59,775 nucleotides of DNA from Candidatus Enterenecus merdae (GCA_018716385.1 DVJZ01000005.1:1-59775), one strand, 5' to 3'. Positions 1-8,294 are shown, counted from the stretch's first letter. Translations and numbers: made by a program. Notes: generated by a model from the letters alone, not told the origin.

Positions 1-163
1 CACGAAGGACTCTTCGTTCCTTCTGGTGCTTCGTGTTTGTCTGCATTGTTTAATTTACAAGGTGCAATCCGCCTGCCCTACACAGGCCCTTCTGCCGCCT
101 CCGGCGCCGCCGCCTGCCTCGCCCGCTCCCGTGGGCCCGGCTTACCAGCGCGCCGTTTGACGC
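1..163 (-). other. Probable rRNA operon leader (gene off window)
   Basis: Read on the minus strand, this stretch lies just downstream of a strong promoter and ends at the window edge without any open reading frame. The strand reads GCACCTTGTAAATTAAAC near position 60, resembling the conserved stretch found in Firmicute pre-16S leaders and spacers, followed by a CACGAAG/CTTCGTG hairpin at 1-35. I infer the transcribed leader of a leftward rRNA operon. The 16S gene itself is not in the window. A tRNA operon leader is the alternative. Confidence 0.5.
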
Positions 164-169
164 TCGATT

Positions 170-231
170 AGTGTACCAAACGGTGCCCCGGTTGTCAACA
201 CTTTTTTCTCAACTTTTTGCAACTTTTTTAT
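170..231 (-). promoter_or_regulatory. Strong sigma-A promoter with UP-like A/T tracts
   Basis: On the minus strand there is a perfect -35 TTGACA (193-198), a 17-bp spacer and -10 TACACT (170-175). Phased A/T tracts lie immediately upstream (200-231), as in UP elements of stable-RNA promoters. A 7-bp inverted repeat CCGTTTG (153-159) / CAAACGG (177-183) brackets the -10 and start site. The promoter fires leftward, away from gerAB, and fits an rRNA operon promoter co-directional with replication. Confidence 0.75.
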
Positions 232-263
232 CCCCCTCCAACCAACCACAAGATATGCGGTTT

Positions 264-1241
264 CTAAGAGAAAGGAACCACTATTTTCTCCCCCGTGCTG
301 GGAATCAGGAGGGTCAAAATTGCCAAAAGCAACGTCCCACCCCCCAGCACCTCCATCGGGATGAGAGCGGGCAGGCCGGTCAGCGCCAGGGCGCAGCCCA
401 GGGCAGCGGCAATGGCCGGTCTGGGCCGACGCCCCCAGCTCTGGGCCAGCAGCCCCGCCAGGGTCAGGTCAGGCAGCAGCCACAGTGCGGAGATCAGCCC
501 CTCCAGCCGGGCGGTATTCCCCATCACCCCCGCCGCGGCGAAGAAAGGGTCGGCCAGCTGGCCGGCCAGAGCAGGGCTGAGCACCCCCGCCACCAGCACC
601 GTCAGCGCCGTCCCTACAAGCCCCAGGGCGGTCAGCCAGGCCAGGCCCCGCCGCCGGTCCCCCGGCGCCGGCTTCACCTGGTGGAGATGAGGCAGGGTGA
701 ACAGCCCCGGGCCGAGCACTTCCGCCATGGCCAGGGCGGACGCCCGCCAGTCCCCAGGGGCCAGCAGCAGGTAACGCCACTCCACGTTGGGCAGCATCCC
801 GATCCCCAGCGCCAACAGCACCGCGATCACCGCCAGCCAGAACACCTCCACCAGCCGGAAAAAGGCGGCTGCCTTCCCGCATCCTATCCACAGTAGGGGC
901 AGGGTGAGCAGCAGCAGGATCCACAGGGTATGGCTCTCGCTGCCCCCGGTGTGTACGATCCGCCCGGCCACCCGGTGCAGCACGCAGGCCAGCAGCACCA
1001 CCGCCCAGCCCCCGTACAGCACCGCCAGCGCCCCGCCACCCACACCCCGGAACAGCGCCTGCCTGTTGACCCGGCGCAGCAGCAGCCAGCCCAGCAAGAT
1101 GCCCACCGGCAGGGCGGCCAGCGCCCAGCGCCAGTCCATGCGCCCGGCCTGGACCCCCGCCCAGGACAGGCCGCCCACCATCACCGCCACCCCCAGCTGC
1201 CGGGCGGACAGGGGCTGCTGATTCATCTTTCGATCGTCCAT
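264..1241 (-). CDS. gerAB: GerAB-type spore germination permease
   Basis: This is the B subunit of a GerA-type germinant receptor. It is an APC-superfamily membrane protein thought to bind germinant in the spore inner membrane. About 325 residues with roughly ten hydrophobic segments, starting with 'SARQLGVAVMVGGLSW' as the first helix, are visible. The start at 1241 is preceded by GGGGGAGG. A second ATG at 1226 overlaps the gerAC stop as ATGA but has a poorer ribosome site. The reading frame stays open upstream into gerAC and gerAA, but that part is a shadow. It is third in the operon, not second as in the classical A-B-C order. Family assignment is good; germinant specificity cannot be told. 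Confidence 0.85.
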   Translation of the reverse strand: MDDRKMNQQPLSARQLGVAVMVGGLSWAGVQAGRMDWRWALAALPVGILLGWLLLRRVNRQALFRGVGGGALAVLYGGWAVVLLACVLHRVAGRIVHTGGSESHTLWILLLLTLPLLWIGCGKAAAFFRLVEVFWLAVIAVLLALGIGMLPNVEWRYLLLAPGDWRASALAMAEVLGPGLFTLPHLHQVKPAPGDRRRGLAWLTALGLVGTALTVLVAGVLSPALAGQLADPFFAAAGVMGNTARLEGLISALWLLPDLTLAGLLAQSWGRRPRPAIAAALGCALALTGLPALIPMEVLGGGTLLLAILTLLIPSTGEKIVVPFS

Positions 1242-1786
1242 ACTTCCTCCCCCTGGAGCTCCAGCCTGCCCTCCTGCGCGCCCACCACCGGCAGGAGCAC
1301 CTCGCCCGTGGTGCACAGCGCGGCCAGCGCCCGGGCCGCGGTTGGGGCCTGGACGTCCTGCCGCAGCAGCAGCTCCAGGTCGGTGGCCGGATCCTGGCAG
1401 GGCTCCAACGCCGCGGCCGCCCCCTCCTGGGCGATCCACACCGTGGCGGACGCCCCCAGCTCCCGGTCCTCCAGGGCGGCAAACAGCACCGCCTCCAGAT
1501 CTGCGTCCCGCCCCAGCAGCAGGTAGCCCACGCTGGTCAGCGCCAGCTCCTCCGTCCCCGACCAGGGCAGGCGGTCCCGGGCCTGGCCAAAGGTCTCGTC
1601 CACACAGGCGCCCCGGCTCACATCCTGTTGGTTGGCCCCGCCGCACACCCCGGTCAGCGTCACCGGTCCGGCCCCGTCCACCCCCAGCACCCGCACCAGG
1701 GCCAGGTTGTCCGGCTCCCGGGCGGACGGCCCGCAGCCGGACAGCAGCACTGCGGCTGCAAGGGCCAGCATTGCCCCCCGTTTCAC
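1223..1786 (-). CDS. gerAC: Short GerAC-type spore germination lipoprotein
   Basis: The C subunit of the germinant receptor, a lipoprotein on the outer face of the spore inner membrane. The 187-residue product has a signal peptide and lipobox ending LLSGC at Cys18, followed by the family's N-terminal 'LALVRVLGVDG' strand. It is only about half the usual GerAC length (roughly 350-400 residues): the N-terminal domain is present and the C-terminal domains are absent. There is no obvious frameshifted remainder, because the downstream frame is gerAB. It overlaps gerAA by ATGA (1783-1786), implying translational coupling. It could be a functional minimal GerAC or a decayed one. Confidence 0.75.
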   Translation of the reverse strand: MKRGAMLALAAAVLLSGCGPSAREPDNLALVRVLGVDGAGPVTLTGVCGGANQQDVSRGACVDETFGQARDRLPWSGTEELALTSVGYLLLGRDADLEAVLFAALEDRELGASATVWIAQEGAAAALEPCQDPATDLELLLRQDVQAPTAARALAALCTTGEVLLPVVGAQEGRLELQGEEVWTIER

Positions 1787-3303
1787 CCCTGATTCCTCCT
1801 ATTCTTGGTCTTGAGGTAGTCCGGCCTGGTCTTGACCTTTGGCAGGGGCTGGCGCAGCACCGCGTGGCCCTCCCGCTGCTGCCCGGCGTTGGAGGCAAAG
1901 GGGGTGAGGTAGGCCACCCCAAAGCTCTCCAGCCCCGCCAGCCGGTACACCAACACCACTCCGCCCAGCACCAGCCCGGTCAGCCCCAGCACCGCGGCGG
2001 CCACCGTGAGCAGGAACCGCCAGATCCGCAGGCCACCCGCGAAATCCTGGCTGGGGGCGGTGTACCCTGCGATGCCCGCGATGGCCACCACCACCAGCAC
2101 CGCCGGGGAGACCAGCTTGGCCTCCACCGCCGCCGAGCCCACCACCAGCCCGCCCAGGATGGATACCGTCTGCCCTATGGAAGAGGGCAGGCGCAGCCCC
2201 GCCTCCTGGAGCACCTCAAAGGCGGCCAGCATCACCAGTATCTCCACCAGGGTGGAGAAGGGCACGTCTGCCTTGGCCGAGATGATGGACAGCATCAGCT
2301 TCACCGGAATCAGCTCCGGATGGTAGAGCACCGCCCCCACATACAGCCCTGGCAGGAACAGGGTGATGAGCATACACCCGTAGCGCAGCACCGACAGCAC
2401 GCTGGCCAGCAGCCAGCCGGTACTCCGGTCCTGCCCCGTGCGGAAGAAGCTGTCCAGGGTGGCGGGGAACAGCCAGCCCATGGGCATCCCGTCCACCAGC
2501 ACCCCCACCCGCCCCTCCGCCAGCCCCGCGCAGAAGCGGTCGGGCCGCTCGGTATATACCGTGAGGGGGAAGGCCGTGGAGCTCTCAGGGGCGATATACT
2601 GCTCAAAATTGCCCGTCATCAGCATGGCGTCGATGTCCATGTCCTGGATGCGCGCCTCAATCTGCCGGGCCAAGTCCTCATCGGCAATGCCGTCCAGATA
2701 CAGCACGTCCACCGGCGTCAGCGACTGCCGGCCCACCAGCTGCTCCCGCACCCGGAGGGAGGGCGAACGCAGCCGCCGGCGCACCAGGGAGGTGTTGGTG
2801 CGCACGCTCTCCACAAAGCTGTCCCGCGCCCCCTTCACGTCCGGCTCGTTCTCCGGCGGGGCCACCGACCGCTTCTCCTCGGTGGCGGTCATGAAGGTGA
2901 GCACCTGCTCTTTTCCCGGGAAAAACAGCGCCATCCAGCCGTTGACGATGTCAAAGACCACCTGGTCGGGCGTGTCCCGCACCGACACCGCCAGGGAGTA
3001 CAGCTCCCCACGGGCCATCAGGTCGAAGGCCGCGTCCAGGCTGGGCGCGTCCCGCAGCGCCTGGCTCTGGGCCAGGGGGCGCAGGACATAGTCGCTGGCC
3101 CGCTCGTTGCGCACCTGCCCGGTGATGAACAGCGCCTCCACCCGGCGCTTGGGATCCCCGCCTAGGTACAGGGTGCGCCGGCTGAAGTCCGCGCAGTCCC
3201 GGAAGATCTCGCTGATGGCCTCCGGCGTCAGCGGGCAGTCAAACCGCGGCTCCTTCCGGGGATGGGGGGGCGGCGCCGGCCGCCGGCTTCCAAAGATGCC
3301 CAT
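1783..3303 (-). CDS. gerAA: GerAA-type spore germination protein
   Basis: The A subunit of a GerA germinant receptor (SpoVAF/GerAA family), about 506 residues. A soluble N-terminal half (to about residue 290) precedes a membrane half with about five hydrophobic segments, including 'VGVLVDGMPMGWLFPATL' and the family-typical 'LTPFASN' near the C-terminus. The ATG at 3303 follows AAAGGAGG. It is first in a tightly overlapping operon with gerAC and gerAB. A sigma-G-like promoter lies directly upstream, consistent with forespore expression. It shows that the organism, or its recent ancestor, makes endospores. Confidence 0.92.
   Translation of the reverse strand: MGIFGSRRPAPPPHPRKEPRFDCPLTPEAISEIFRDCADFSRRTLYLGGDPKRRVEALFITGQVRNERASDYVLRPLAQSQALRDAPSLDAAFDLMARGELYSLAVSVRDTPDQVVFDIVNGWMALFFPGKEQVLTFMTATEEKRSVAPPENEPDVKGARDSFVESVRTNTSLVRRRLRSPSLRVREQLVGRQSLTPVDVLYLDGIADEDLARQIEARIQDMDIDAMLMTGNFEQYIAPESSTAFPLTVYTERPDRFCAGLAEGRVGVLVDGMPMGWLFPATLDSFFRTGQDRSTGWLLASVLSVLRYGCMLITLFLPGLYVGAVLYHPELIPVKLMLSIISAKADVPFSTLVEILVMLAAFEVLQEAGLRLPSSIGQTVSILGGLVVGSAAVEAKLVSPAVLVVVAIAGIAGYTAPSQDFAGGLRIWRFLLTVAAAVLGLTGLVLGGVVLVYRLAGLESFGVAYLTPFASNAGQQREGHAVLRQPLPKVKTRPDYLKTKNRRNQG
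2911..2924. promoter_or_regulatory. Noc-box-like palindrome (TTTTCCCGGGAAAA)
   Basis: A perfect 14-bp palindrome inside gerAA whose 12-bp core TTTCCCGGGAAA equals the core of the B. subtilis Noc-binding site ATTTCCCGGGAAAT. Only the two outermost bases differ. It is one of three exact core copies in the window, which also encodes Noc. Binding is inferred. Confidence 0.5.
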
Positions 3304-3322
3304 GGCGTTCCTCCTTTCCCTC

Positions 3323-3352
3323 CAGTATGGGCTCGCCGGACCGTTTTTATTC
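3323..3352 (-). promoter_or_regulatory. Sigma-G-like promoter of the gerA operon
   Basis: On the minus strand GAATA (3348-3352), an 18-bp spacer and CATACTG (3323-3329) match the forespore sigma-G pattern (-35 GHATR, 18 bp, -10 CATRHTA) at all but the last -10 base. The start would fall about 13 bp before the gerAA ATG, with AAAGGAGG in between. Assignment to sigma-G rather than sigma-F is inferred from the target genes. Confidence 0.6.
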
Positions 3353-3380
3353 CCTCCAGAAGATGCCGGGAAAAAGCCTA

Positions 3381-3409
3381 TTGAAAGCCCCGCCTTTTTC
3401 TTTTATAAT
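3381..3409 (+). promoter_or_regulatory. Sigma-A promoter of nfnA operon
   Basis: TTGAAA (3381-3386), a 17-bp spacer and a consensus TATAAT (3404-3409) on the plus strand, about 75 bp before the nfnA start. It diverges from the gerA promoter. Confidence 0.7.
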
Positions 3410-3483
3410 GTTGGCGTATGCTCCATCCCCCCGCGCCCCGCCGGCCCGGGATGGGAGAGACCAACAGCAGGAAGGGAAGAGTT

Positions 3484-4362
3484 ATGCCGAACATTATCAC
3501 CAAACGCCCCCTCAATCCCACCGTCACCCTCATGGAGCTGGACTGCCCCGAGATCGCCCGGAAGGCCCAGCCCGGCCAGTTCGTGATGGTCCGCCCCGAT
3601 GAGCGGGGGGAGCGCATCCCCCTGACCATCGCCGACTACGACCCGGTGCGGGGCACCGTGACCATCATGTACCAGCGGGTGGGGGTGACCACCCAGAAGC
3701 TGGATCTTCTGCAGGCGGGGGAGGACGTGCTGGACGTGGTGGGCCCCCTGGGCAACCCCACTGAGGTGGAGGGGGCCACCCGGGCCATGGTGATCGGCGG
3801 CGGCGTGGGTTCCGCCATTGCCTACCCCCAGGCCAAGGGCCTGCACGCGGCCGGGGTCCCGGTGGACGTGATCATCGGGTTTCGCACCAAGGAGCTGGTC
3901 TTCCTGGAGGGCAGCTTCCGCCGCTGCTGCGACAACCTGTACATCACCACCGACGACGGCACCTATGGGGAGCAGGGCTTTGTGTCCAACAAGCTGTCCG
4001 AGCTGCTGGCCGACGGCCAGCGCTATGACCTGGTGGTGGCCATCGGCCCGGTGCCTATGATGCGCTCCGTGGCCCAGGTGACCCAGCCGTACGGCATCCG
4101 CACCCTGGTCTCCCTCAACCCCCTGATGGTGGACGGCACGGGGATGTGCGGCTGCTGCCGGGTCCGGGTGGGCGGGCAGACCAAGTTCGCCTGCGTGGAC
4201 GGGCCGGACTTTGACGGCCACCAGGTGGACTACGACGAGCTGACCATCCGCAACAGCGTCTACCGCGACCAGGAAAATCAAGCCAAGCAGGCCCACGCCT
4301 GTAACCTGCAAGCGCTGGCCGATCAGGCCCGGAAAGGAGGCGAGCAGGTATGCCGGACATGA
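3484..4362 (+). CDS. nfnA: NfnA-like FAD/[2Fe-2S] subunit
   Basis: Small subunit of NADH-dependent reduced-ferredoxin:NADP+ oxidoreductase (NfnAB; also annotated sulfide dehydrogenase subunit SudB). It is related to the dihydroorotate dehydrogenase electron-transfer subunit PyrK. The 292-residue protein has an FAD-binding barrel, an NAD-binding region with 'VIGGGVGSAIAYPQAKGL', and a C-terminal [2Fe-2S] cluster loop 'MCGCCRVRVGG...FACVDGP' with the four expected cysteines. The ATG at 3484 follows GGAAGGGAAG. An upstream in-frame start would lie on the promoter side and has no ribosome site. It overlaps nfnB by 13 bp, so the two subunits are translated together. It works in flavin-based electron bifurcation in the cytoplasm. 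Confidence 0.88.
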   Translation: MPNIITKRPLNPTVTLMELDCPEIARKAQPGQFVMVRPDERGERIPLTIADYDPVRGTVTIMYQRVGVTTQKLDLLQAGEDVLDVVGPLGNPTEVEGATRAMVIGGGVGSAIAYPQAKGLHAAGVPVDVIIGFRTKELVFLEGSFRRCCDNLYITTDDGTYGEQGFVSNKLSELLADGQRYDLVVAIGPVPMMRSVAQVTQPYGIRTLVSLNPLMVDGTGMCGCCRVRVGGQTKFACVDGPDFDGHQVDYDELTIRNSVYRDQENQAKQAHACNLQALADQARKGGEQVCRT

Positions 4363-5741
4363 CCTCCCCCCGCTGTCCCATGCCCCAGCAGGACCCCCAG
4401 GAGCGGGCCCGGAACTTCCAGGAGGTGGCCCTGGGCTACACCCCTGAGATGGCCATGCAGGAGGCCGCCCGCTGCCTGGACTGCAAGCACCCCCATTGCA
4501 TCGACGGCTGCCCGGTCAACGTGCGCATCCCCGACTTCATCACCCGGGTGGCCGACGGCGACTTTGAGGCGGCCTACCAGATCATCACCTCCACCAACGG
4601 CATGCCCGCCATCTCCGGCCGGGTCTGCCCCCAGGAGAGCCAGTGCGAGGCCCGCTGCGTGCGGGGCATCAAGGGGGAGCCGGTGGCCATCGGCCGGCTG
4701 GAGCGGTTTGTGGCCGACTATCACCTGGCCCACAACAGCCAGCCCGCCCAGCCCGCCCAGCCCAACAACTACACCCATGTGGCGGTGGTTGGAGCCGGCC
4801 CGGCGGGGATGACCTGTGCCTATGACCTGGCCCAGCAGGGCTACTGCGTCACCCTGTTTGAGGCCTTCCACACCATCGGCGGCGTGCTGGTGTACGGCAT
4901 CCCCGAGTTCCGCCTGCCCAACACCATCGTCCGCCGCGCCGAGGAGGATCTGCGCAGCCTGGGCGTCCAGATCCGCACCAACATGGTCATCGGCCGGGTG
5001 TTCACCCTGGATGAGCTCTTCCAACAGGGCTATCAGGCCATCTTCCTGGCCACCGGGGCGGGGCTGCCCAACTTCATGGGCATCCCCGGTGAGGGGCTGG
5101 CCGGGGTCTACTCCGCCAACGAGTACCTGACCCGCATCAACCTCATGCAGGCCTGGCAGGGGGAGTATGACACCCCCGTGCCCACCGGGGGTAAGGTGGC
5201 GGTGGTGGGCGGGGGCAACGTGGCCATGGACGCGGCCCGATGCGCCCGCCGCCTGGGCTCTGAAGTGCACCTGGTCTACCGCCGCAGCCGGGAAGAGATG
5301 CCCGCCCGGGCCGAGGAGGTGGAGCACGCCATGGACGAGGGCATCCACTTCCACTTCCTCACCAACCCCACCGCCGTCATCGACGACGGCTCGGGCCGGG
5401 CCTGCCGCCTGAACTGCATCCGCATGGAGCTGGGCGAGCCCGACGAGCAGGGCCGGCGCAAACCGGAGCCGGTGCCCGGCTCGGACTTCCTCATGGATGT
5501 GGACGCCGTGGTCATGGCCCTGGGCACCAGCCCCAACCCCCTGATCCGCATGGCGGACAAGAGCCTGGCCGTCAACCGCCGGGGCTGCTTCGTGGTGGAT
5601 GAGGAGACCATGCGCACCAGCCGGGAGGGCGTGTACGCCGGCGGGGACGCGGTCACCGGCGCTGCCACCGTCATCCTGGCCATGGGGGCGGGCAAGAAGG
5701 CCGCCAAGGCCATCATGAAGTACCTGGATGCCAACCGGTGA
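4350..5741 (+). CDS. nfnB: NfnB-like / GltA family NADPH oxidoreductase
   Basis: Large subunit partner of NfnA, often annotated as glutamate synthase (NADPH) small chain or GltA homolog. The 463 residues show an N-terminal Fe-S domain ('CLDCKHPHCIDGCPVNVRIP' and 'GRVCPQESQCEARC'), an FAD-binding 'GAGPAGMTCAYDLA' (about residue 150) and a NADPH-binding 'VVGGGNVAMDAARCARRLG' (about residue 288). A C-terminal 'GVYAGGDAVTGAATV' flavin motif follows. No glutamate synthase large subunit is nearby, and the overlap with nfnA supports the bifurcating transhydrogenase role over glutamate synthesis. The ATG at 4350 has GGAAAGGAGG upstream within nfnA. Confidence 0.88.
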   Translation: MPDMTSPRCPMPQQDPQERARNFQEVALGYTPEMAMQEAARCLDCKHPHCIDGCPVNVRIPDFITRVADGDFEAAYQIITSTNGMPAISGRVCPQESQCEARCVRGIKGEPVAIGRLERFVADYHLAHNSQPAQPAQPNNYTHVAVVGAGPAGMTCAYDLAQQGYCVTLFEAFHTIGGVLVYGIPEFRLPNTIVRRAEEDLRSLGVQIRTNMVIGRVFTLDELFQQGYQAIFLATGAGLPNFMGIPGEGLAGVYSANEYLTRINLMQAWQGEYDTPVPTGGKVAVVGGGNVAMDAARCARRLGSEVHLVYRRSREEMPARAEEVEHAMDEGIHFHFLTNPTAVIDDGSGRACRLNCIRMELGEPDEQGRRKPEPVPGSDFLMDVDAVVMALGTSPNPLIRMADKSLAVNRRGCFVVDEETMRTSREGVYAGGDAVTGAATVILAMGAGKKAAKAIMKYLDANR

Positions 5742-5833
5742 GCCCGGGCGGGCCGCCCCACTTTGGCCCACCCCTCCGATTCACCCCTCCCGCTCCGCCC
5801 CGGCGGCGCGCGTTTTTGGGAAAGGTTGATACC

Positions 5834-6334
5834 ATGCTGTATATTTTTCTCTTTGCAATCCTGGTTGTAATCGACCAAGTGGTGAAATTCCTGGTACGGG
5901 CCAACATCCCTTTGGGTGAGTCCGTCTCCTTCATCCCCCATGTCATGGATCTGACCTACGTCCAGAACACCGGCGCGGCCTTCTCCCTGCTGCGGGAGCA
6001 CACCTGGCTGCTGGCCTTGATCAGCGCCGTGGTTGTGGTCATCCTGGCCTGGCTGGTGGCCCGGGGGCACATCACGGGCCGGCTGGGCCGGCTGTCCGCC
6101 GCCCTGGTGCTGGCCGGGGCGGTGGGCAACCTCATCGACCGGGTGGCCCTGGGCTATGTCACCGATATGTTCCAGACCGTCTTTATGGACTTCGCCATCT
6201 TCAACGTGGCCGATTGCTGCATCACTGTGGGCGGCATCCTGCTGGCGATCTATGCCCTGTTCTTCTGCGAAAAGCTCCGCAAGAAGGAGGCGACCCAGGA
6301 CCATGGATCCCAGCTTCCCCCTGACCGTTCCTGA
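5834..6334 (+). CDS. lspA: Lipoprotein signal peptidase (signal peptidase II)
   Basis: Membrane aspartyl protease that cuts prolipoproteins ahead of the lipid-modified cysteine. 166 residues, four hydrophobic segments, and the family motifs 'NTGAAFSLL', 'GNLIDRV...GYVTD' and 'FNVADCCITVG'. The latter two carry the catalytic aspartates. The ATG at 5834 is preceded by GGGAAAGG. Its 3' end overlaps rluD by 32 bp, a conserved lspA-rluD pairing in Firmicutes. The C-terminal tail beyond the last helix is charged. Substrates in this window include the GerAC-type and foldase lipoproteins. Confidence 0.93.
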   Translation: MLYIFLFAILVVIDQVVKFLVRANIPLGESVSFIPHVMDLTYVQNTGAAFSLLREHTWLLALISAVVVVILAWLVARGHITGRLGRLSAALVLAGAVGNLIDRVALGYVTDMFQTVFMDFAIFNVADCCITVGGILLAIYALFFCEKLRKKEATQDHGSQLPPDRS

Positions 6335-7217
6335 GCCGGGCCGGGCCGACGCGGTGCTGGCCGCCGCCCTGGACGGCGTCACCCGCTCCGCTGCCCAGCG
6401 GTGGCTGGAGCAGGGCCGGGTCACCCTGGACGGCGCGCCGGTGAAGAAGAACGCCCAGCTCCAGGCCGGGCAGAGGCTGCTCATCGCCCCGCCCCAGCCC
6501 CAGGAGCCGGACGCCGTCCCCCAGCCCCTCCCCCTGGACGTGATCTATGAGGACGAGGACGTCATCGTGGTCAACAAGCCTGTGGGCATGGTGGTCCACC
6601 CTGCCCCCGGCCACCCGGACGGCACTTTAGTCAACGCACTGTTATATCATTGCAAAGGATCACTATCCGGAATCAATGGGCAGCTGCGCCCCGGCATCGT
6701 CCACCGCATCGACCGGGACACCTCGGGGTTGGTCATCGCCGCCAAGAACGACCGGGCCCACCTGGCCCTGGCCGGGCAGCTCCAGGACCACTCCCTGTTC
6801 CGCCTCTACCACGCCGTGGTGCTGGGCGGCTTTCGGGAGGAGTCGGGCACGGTGGACGCCCCCATCGCCCGCCACCCTGTGCAGCGCAAGCGCATGGCGG
6901 TGTGTCCCCCCGGCCAGGGGCGGCGGGCGGTCACCCACTACCAGGTGATCGACAGCCGCGCTGGCTACACCCACCTCACCTGCCAGCTGGAGACCGGGCG
7001 CACCCACCAGATCCGGGTGCATCTGGCCCACTTGGGCCACCCCCTGCTGGGCGACCCGGTGTACGGCCCCAAACGGCCCTTTCCCGGCCTGGACGGCCAA
7101 TGCCTCCACGCTGCCCAGCTCACCTTCACCCACCCCGCCACCGGAACCCGGATCACCGTCTCGGCCCCTTTGCCCCACTGGTTCCAGGCGGTACTGGAAC
7201 GGCTGGGCCTGTCCTGA
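6303..7217 (+). CDS. rluD: RluA/RluD family 23S rRNA pseudouridine synthase
   Basis: Converts uridines to pseudouridine in RNA, probably large-subunit rRNA. 304 residues: an N-terminal S4-like RNA-binding domain (about residues 12-60), then the catalytic domain with motif 'HRIDRDTSGL', whose aspartate attacks the base, and 'ETGRTHQIRVHLAHLGHPL'. The ATG at 6303 lies inside lspA behind AAGAAGGAGG. The longer open frame starting at 6033 is lspA shadow and is rejected. Position within lspA-rluD supports the RluD-like assignment; the exact target uridines cannot be determined. Confidence 0.9.
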   Translation: MDPSFPLTVPEPGRADAVLAAALDGVTRSAAQRWLEQGRVTLDGAPVKKNAQLQAGQRLLIAPPQPQEPDAVPQPLPLDVIYEDEDVIVVNKPVGMVVHPAPGHPDGTLVNALLYHCKGSLSGINGQLRPGIVHRIDRDTSGLVIAAKNDRAHLALAGQLQDHSLFRLYHAVVLGGFREESGTVDAPIARHPVQRKRMAVCPPGQGRRAVTHYQVIDSRAGYTHLTCQLETGRTHQIRVHLAHLGHPLLGDPVYGPKRPFPGLDGQCLHAAQLTFTHPATGTRITVSAPLPHWFQAVLERLGLS

Positions 7218-7273
7218 GCGGGCCGGTTCCCGTATCAGCCCGGCCCATCCGGGGCAAACTGGAACCAGATTGC

Positions 7274-7292
7274 GGGCGGCCAAAGGCCGCCC
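7274..7292. repeat. Perfect hairpin before ldh
   Basis: GGGCGGCC, a 3-nt loop AAA, and GGCCGCCC form an 8-bp perfect hairpin that ends 17 bp before the ldh start, just upstream of GGAAAGGAAAG. It has no U-run, so it is a poor terminator. An RNA stability or translation-control structure, or an operator, is possible. It is not a Rex site. Confidence 0.5.
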
Positions 7293-7309
7293 TGGAAAGG
7301 AAAGATGTT

Positions 7310-8254
7310 ATGAATCCCAGAAAAGCTGCCATCATCGGCTGTGGGTTTGTGGGCTCGTCCATTGCCTTCTCCCTCATTCAAAAGGGCCTGTTCAGCGAGT
7401 TGGTCCTCATCGACGCCAACCGGGACAAGGCGGAGGGGGAGGCCATGGATCTCAGCCACGGCCTGCCCTACATTGCCGCCATGGACGTGTACGCCGGCAC
7501 CTATGACGATGTGGCCGACTGCGCCCTGGTCATCATCACCGCCGGGGCCAATCAGAAACCGGGAGAGACCCGATTGGAACTCATCGGCAAAAATGTGGCC
7601 ATCCTTCAGTCCATCATCCCCCAAATCACCTCCCGCCCCTTCGGCGGCATCCTCCTGATCGTGTCCAACCCGGTGGATGTGCTCACCTACGCCGCCTGGC
7701 GACTGTCCGGCTATCCCGCCCACCGGGTGATCGGCTCGGGCACCGTGCTGGACACCGCCCGGCTGAAATACCTGCTGGGGGAGCATCTGCAGGTGGATAG
7801 CCGCAGCATCCACGCCGTCATCATCGGCGAGCACGGGGACAGTGAACTGGCAGTTTGGAGTGGGGCCAACATCTCCGGCATCCCCCTGGCCCATTTCTGC
7901 CAGCTTCAGGGCCACAATGATTACCAGGGCAACACCAAGCGGCTGTATGAGTCGGTGCGGGACAGCGCCTATGAGATCATCCGCCGCAAAGGCGCCACCT
8001 ACTACGGCATCGCCATGGCGGTGGGGCGCATTGCCGAGTGCATCGTGAAGGACGAGCGGGCGGTGCTGCCCGTGTCGGTGGCCCTGGGCGGCCAGTACGG
8101 CCTGCAAGGGCTGAGCCTGAGCATCCCCTCCATCGTGGGCCGCCGGGGGGCGGAGCAGATCCTGGAGATCCCCTTGGCTCCGGAGGAGCAGCAAGCGCTG
8201 ACCGACTCTGCCAACCAACTCCTGGAGGTTATCCGCACCCTAAATCTGCCCTGA
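7310..8254 (+). CDS. ldh: L-lactate dehydrogenase
   Basis: NAD-dependent interconversion of pyruvate and L-lactate in the cytoplasm, regenerating NAD+ in fermentation. 314 residues with a Rossmann 'IGCGFVGSSIAFSL', substrate arginine in 'ETRLELIGKN', catalytic aspartate in 'GTVLDTARLK' and catalytic histidine in 'IGEHGDSE'. This set separates LDH from malate dehydrogenase less firmly than structure would, but the loop sequence 'NQKPGETR' favours lactate. The ATG at 7310 follows GGAAAGGAAAG. The last gene of the rightward block, it ends in a clear terminator. Confidence 0.9.
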   Translation: MNPRKAAIIGCGFVGSSIAFSLIQKGLFSELVLIDANRDKAEGEAMDLSHGLPYIAAMDVYAGTYDDVADCALVIITAGANQKPGETRLELIGKNVAILQSIIPQITSRPFGGILLIVSNPVDVLTYAAWRLSGYPAHRVIGSGTVLDTARLKYLLGEHLQVDSRSIHAVIIGEHGDSELAVWSGANISGIPLAHFCQLQGHNDYQGNTKRLYESVRDSAYEIIRRKGATYYGIAMAVGRIAECIVKDERAVLPVSVALGGQYGLQGLSLSIPSIVGRRGAEQILEIPLAPEEQQALTDSANQLLEVIRTLNLP

Positions 8255-8294
8255 CCGGCCGCCGGCGGGACAGATCCTTCCAACAGCGCGCTAA

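Noticed and set aside
1242-1922. Upstream extension of gerAB to 552 codons
   Set aside because: The extra part overlaps gerAC and gerAA out of frame, is Gly/Arg-rich and has no signal or domain. The start at 1241 has a good ribosome site.
7274-7292. Rex operator in front of ldh
   Set aside because: The palindrome is G+C-rich (GGGCGGCC/GGCCGCCC) and does not resemble the Rex site TTGTTAA-N4-TTAACAA.
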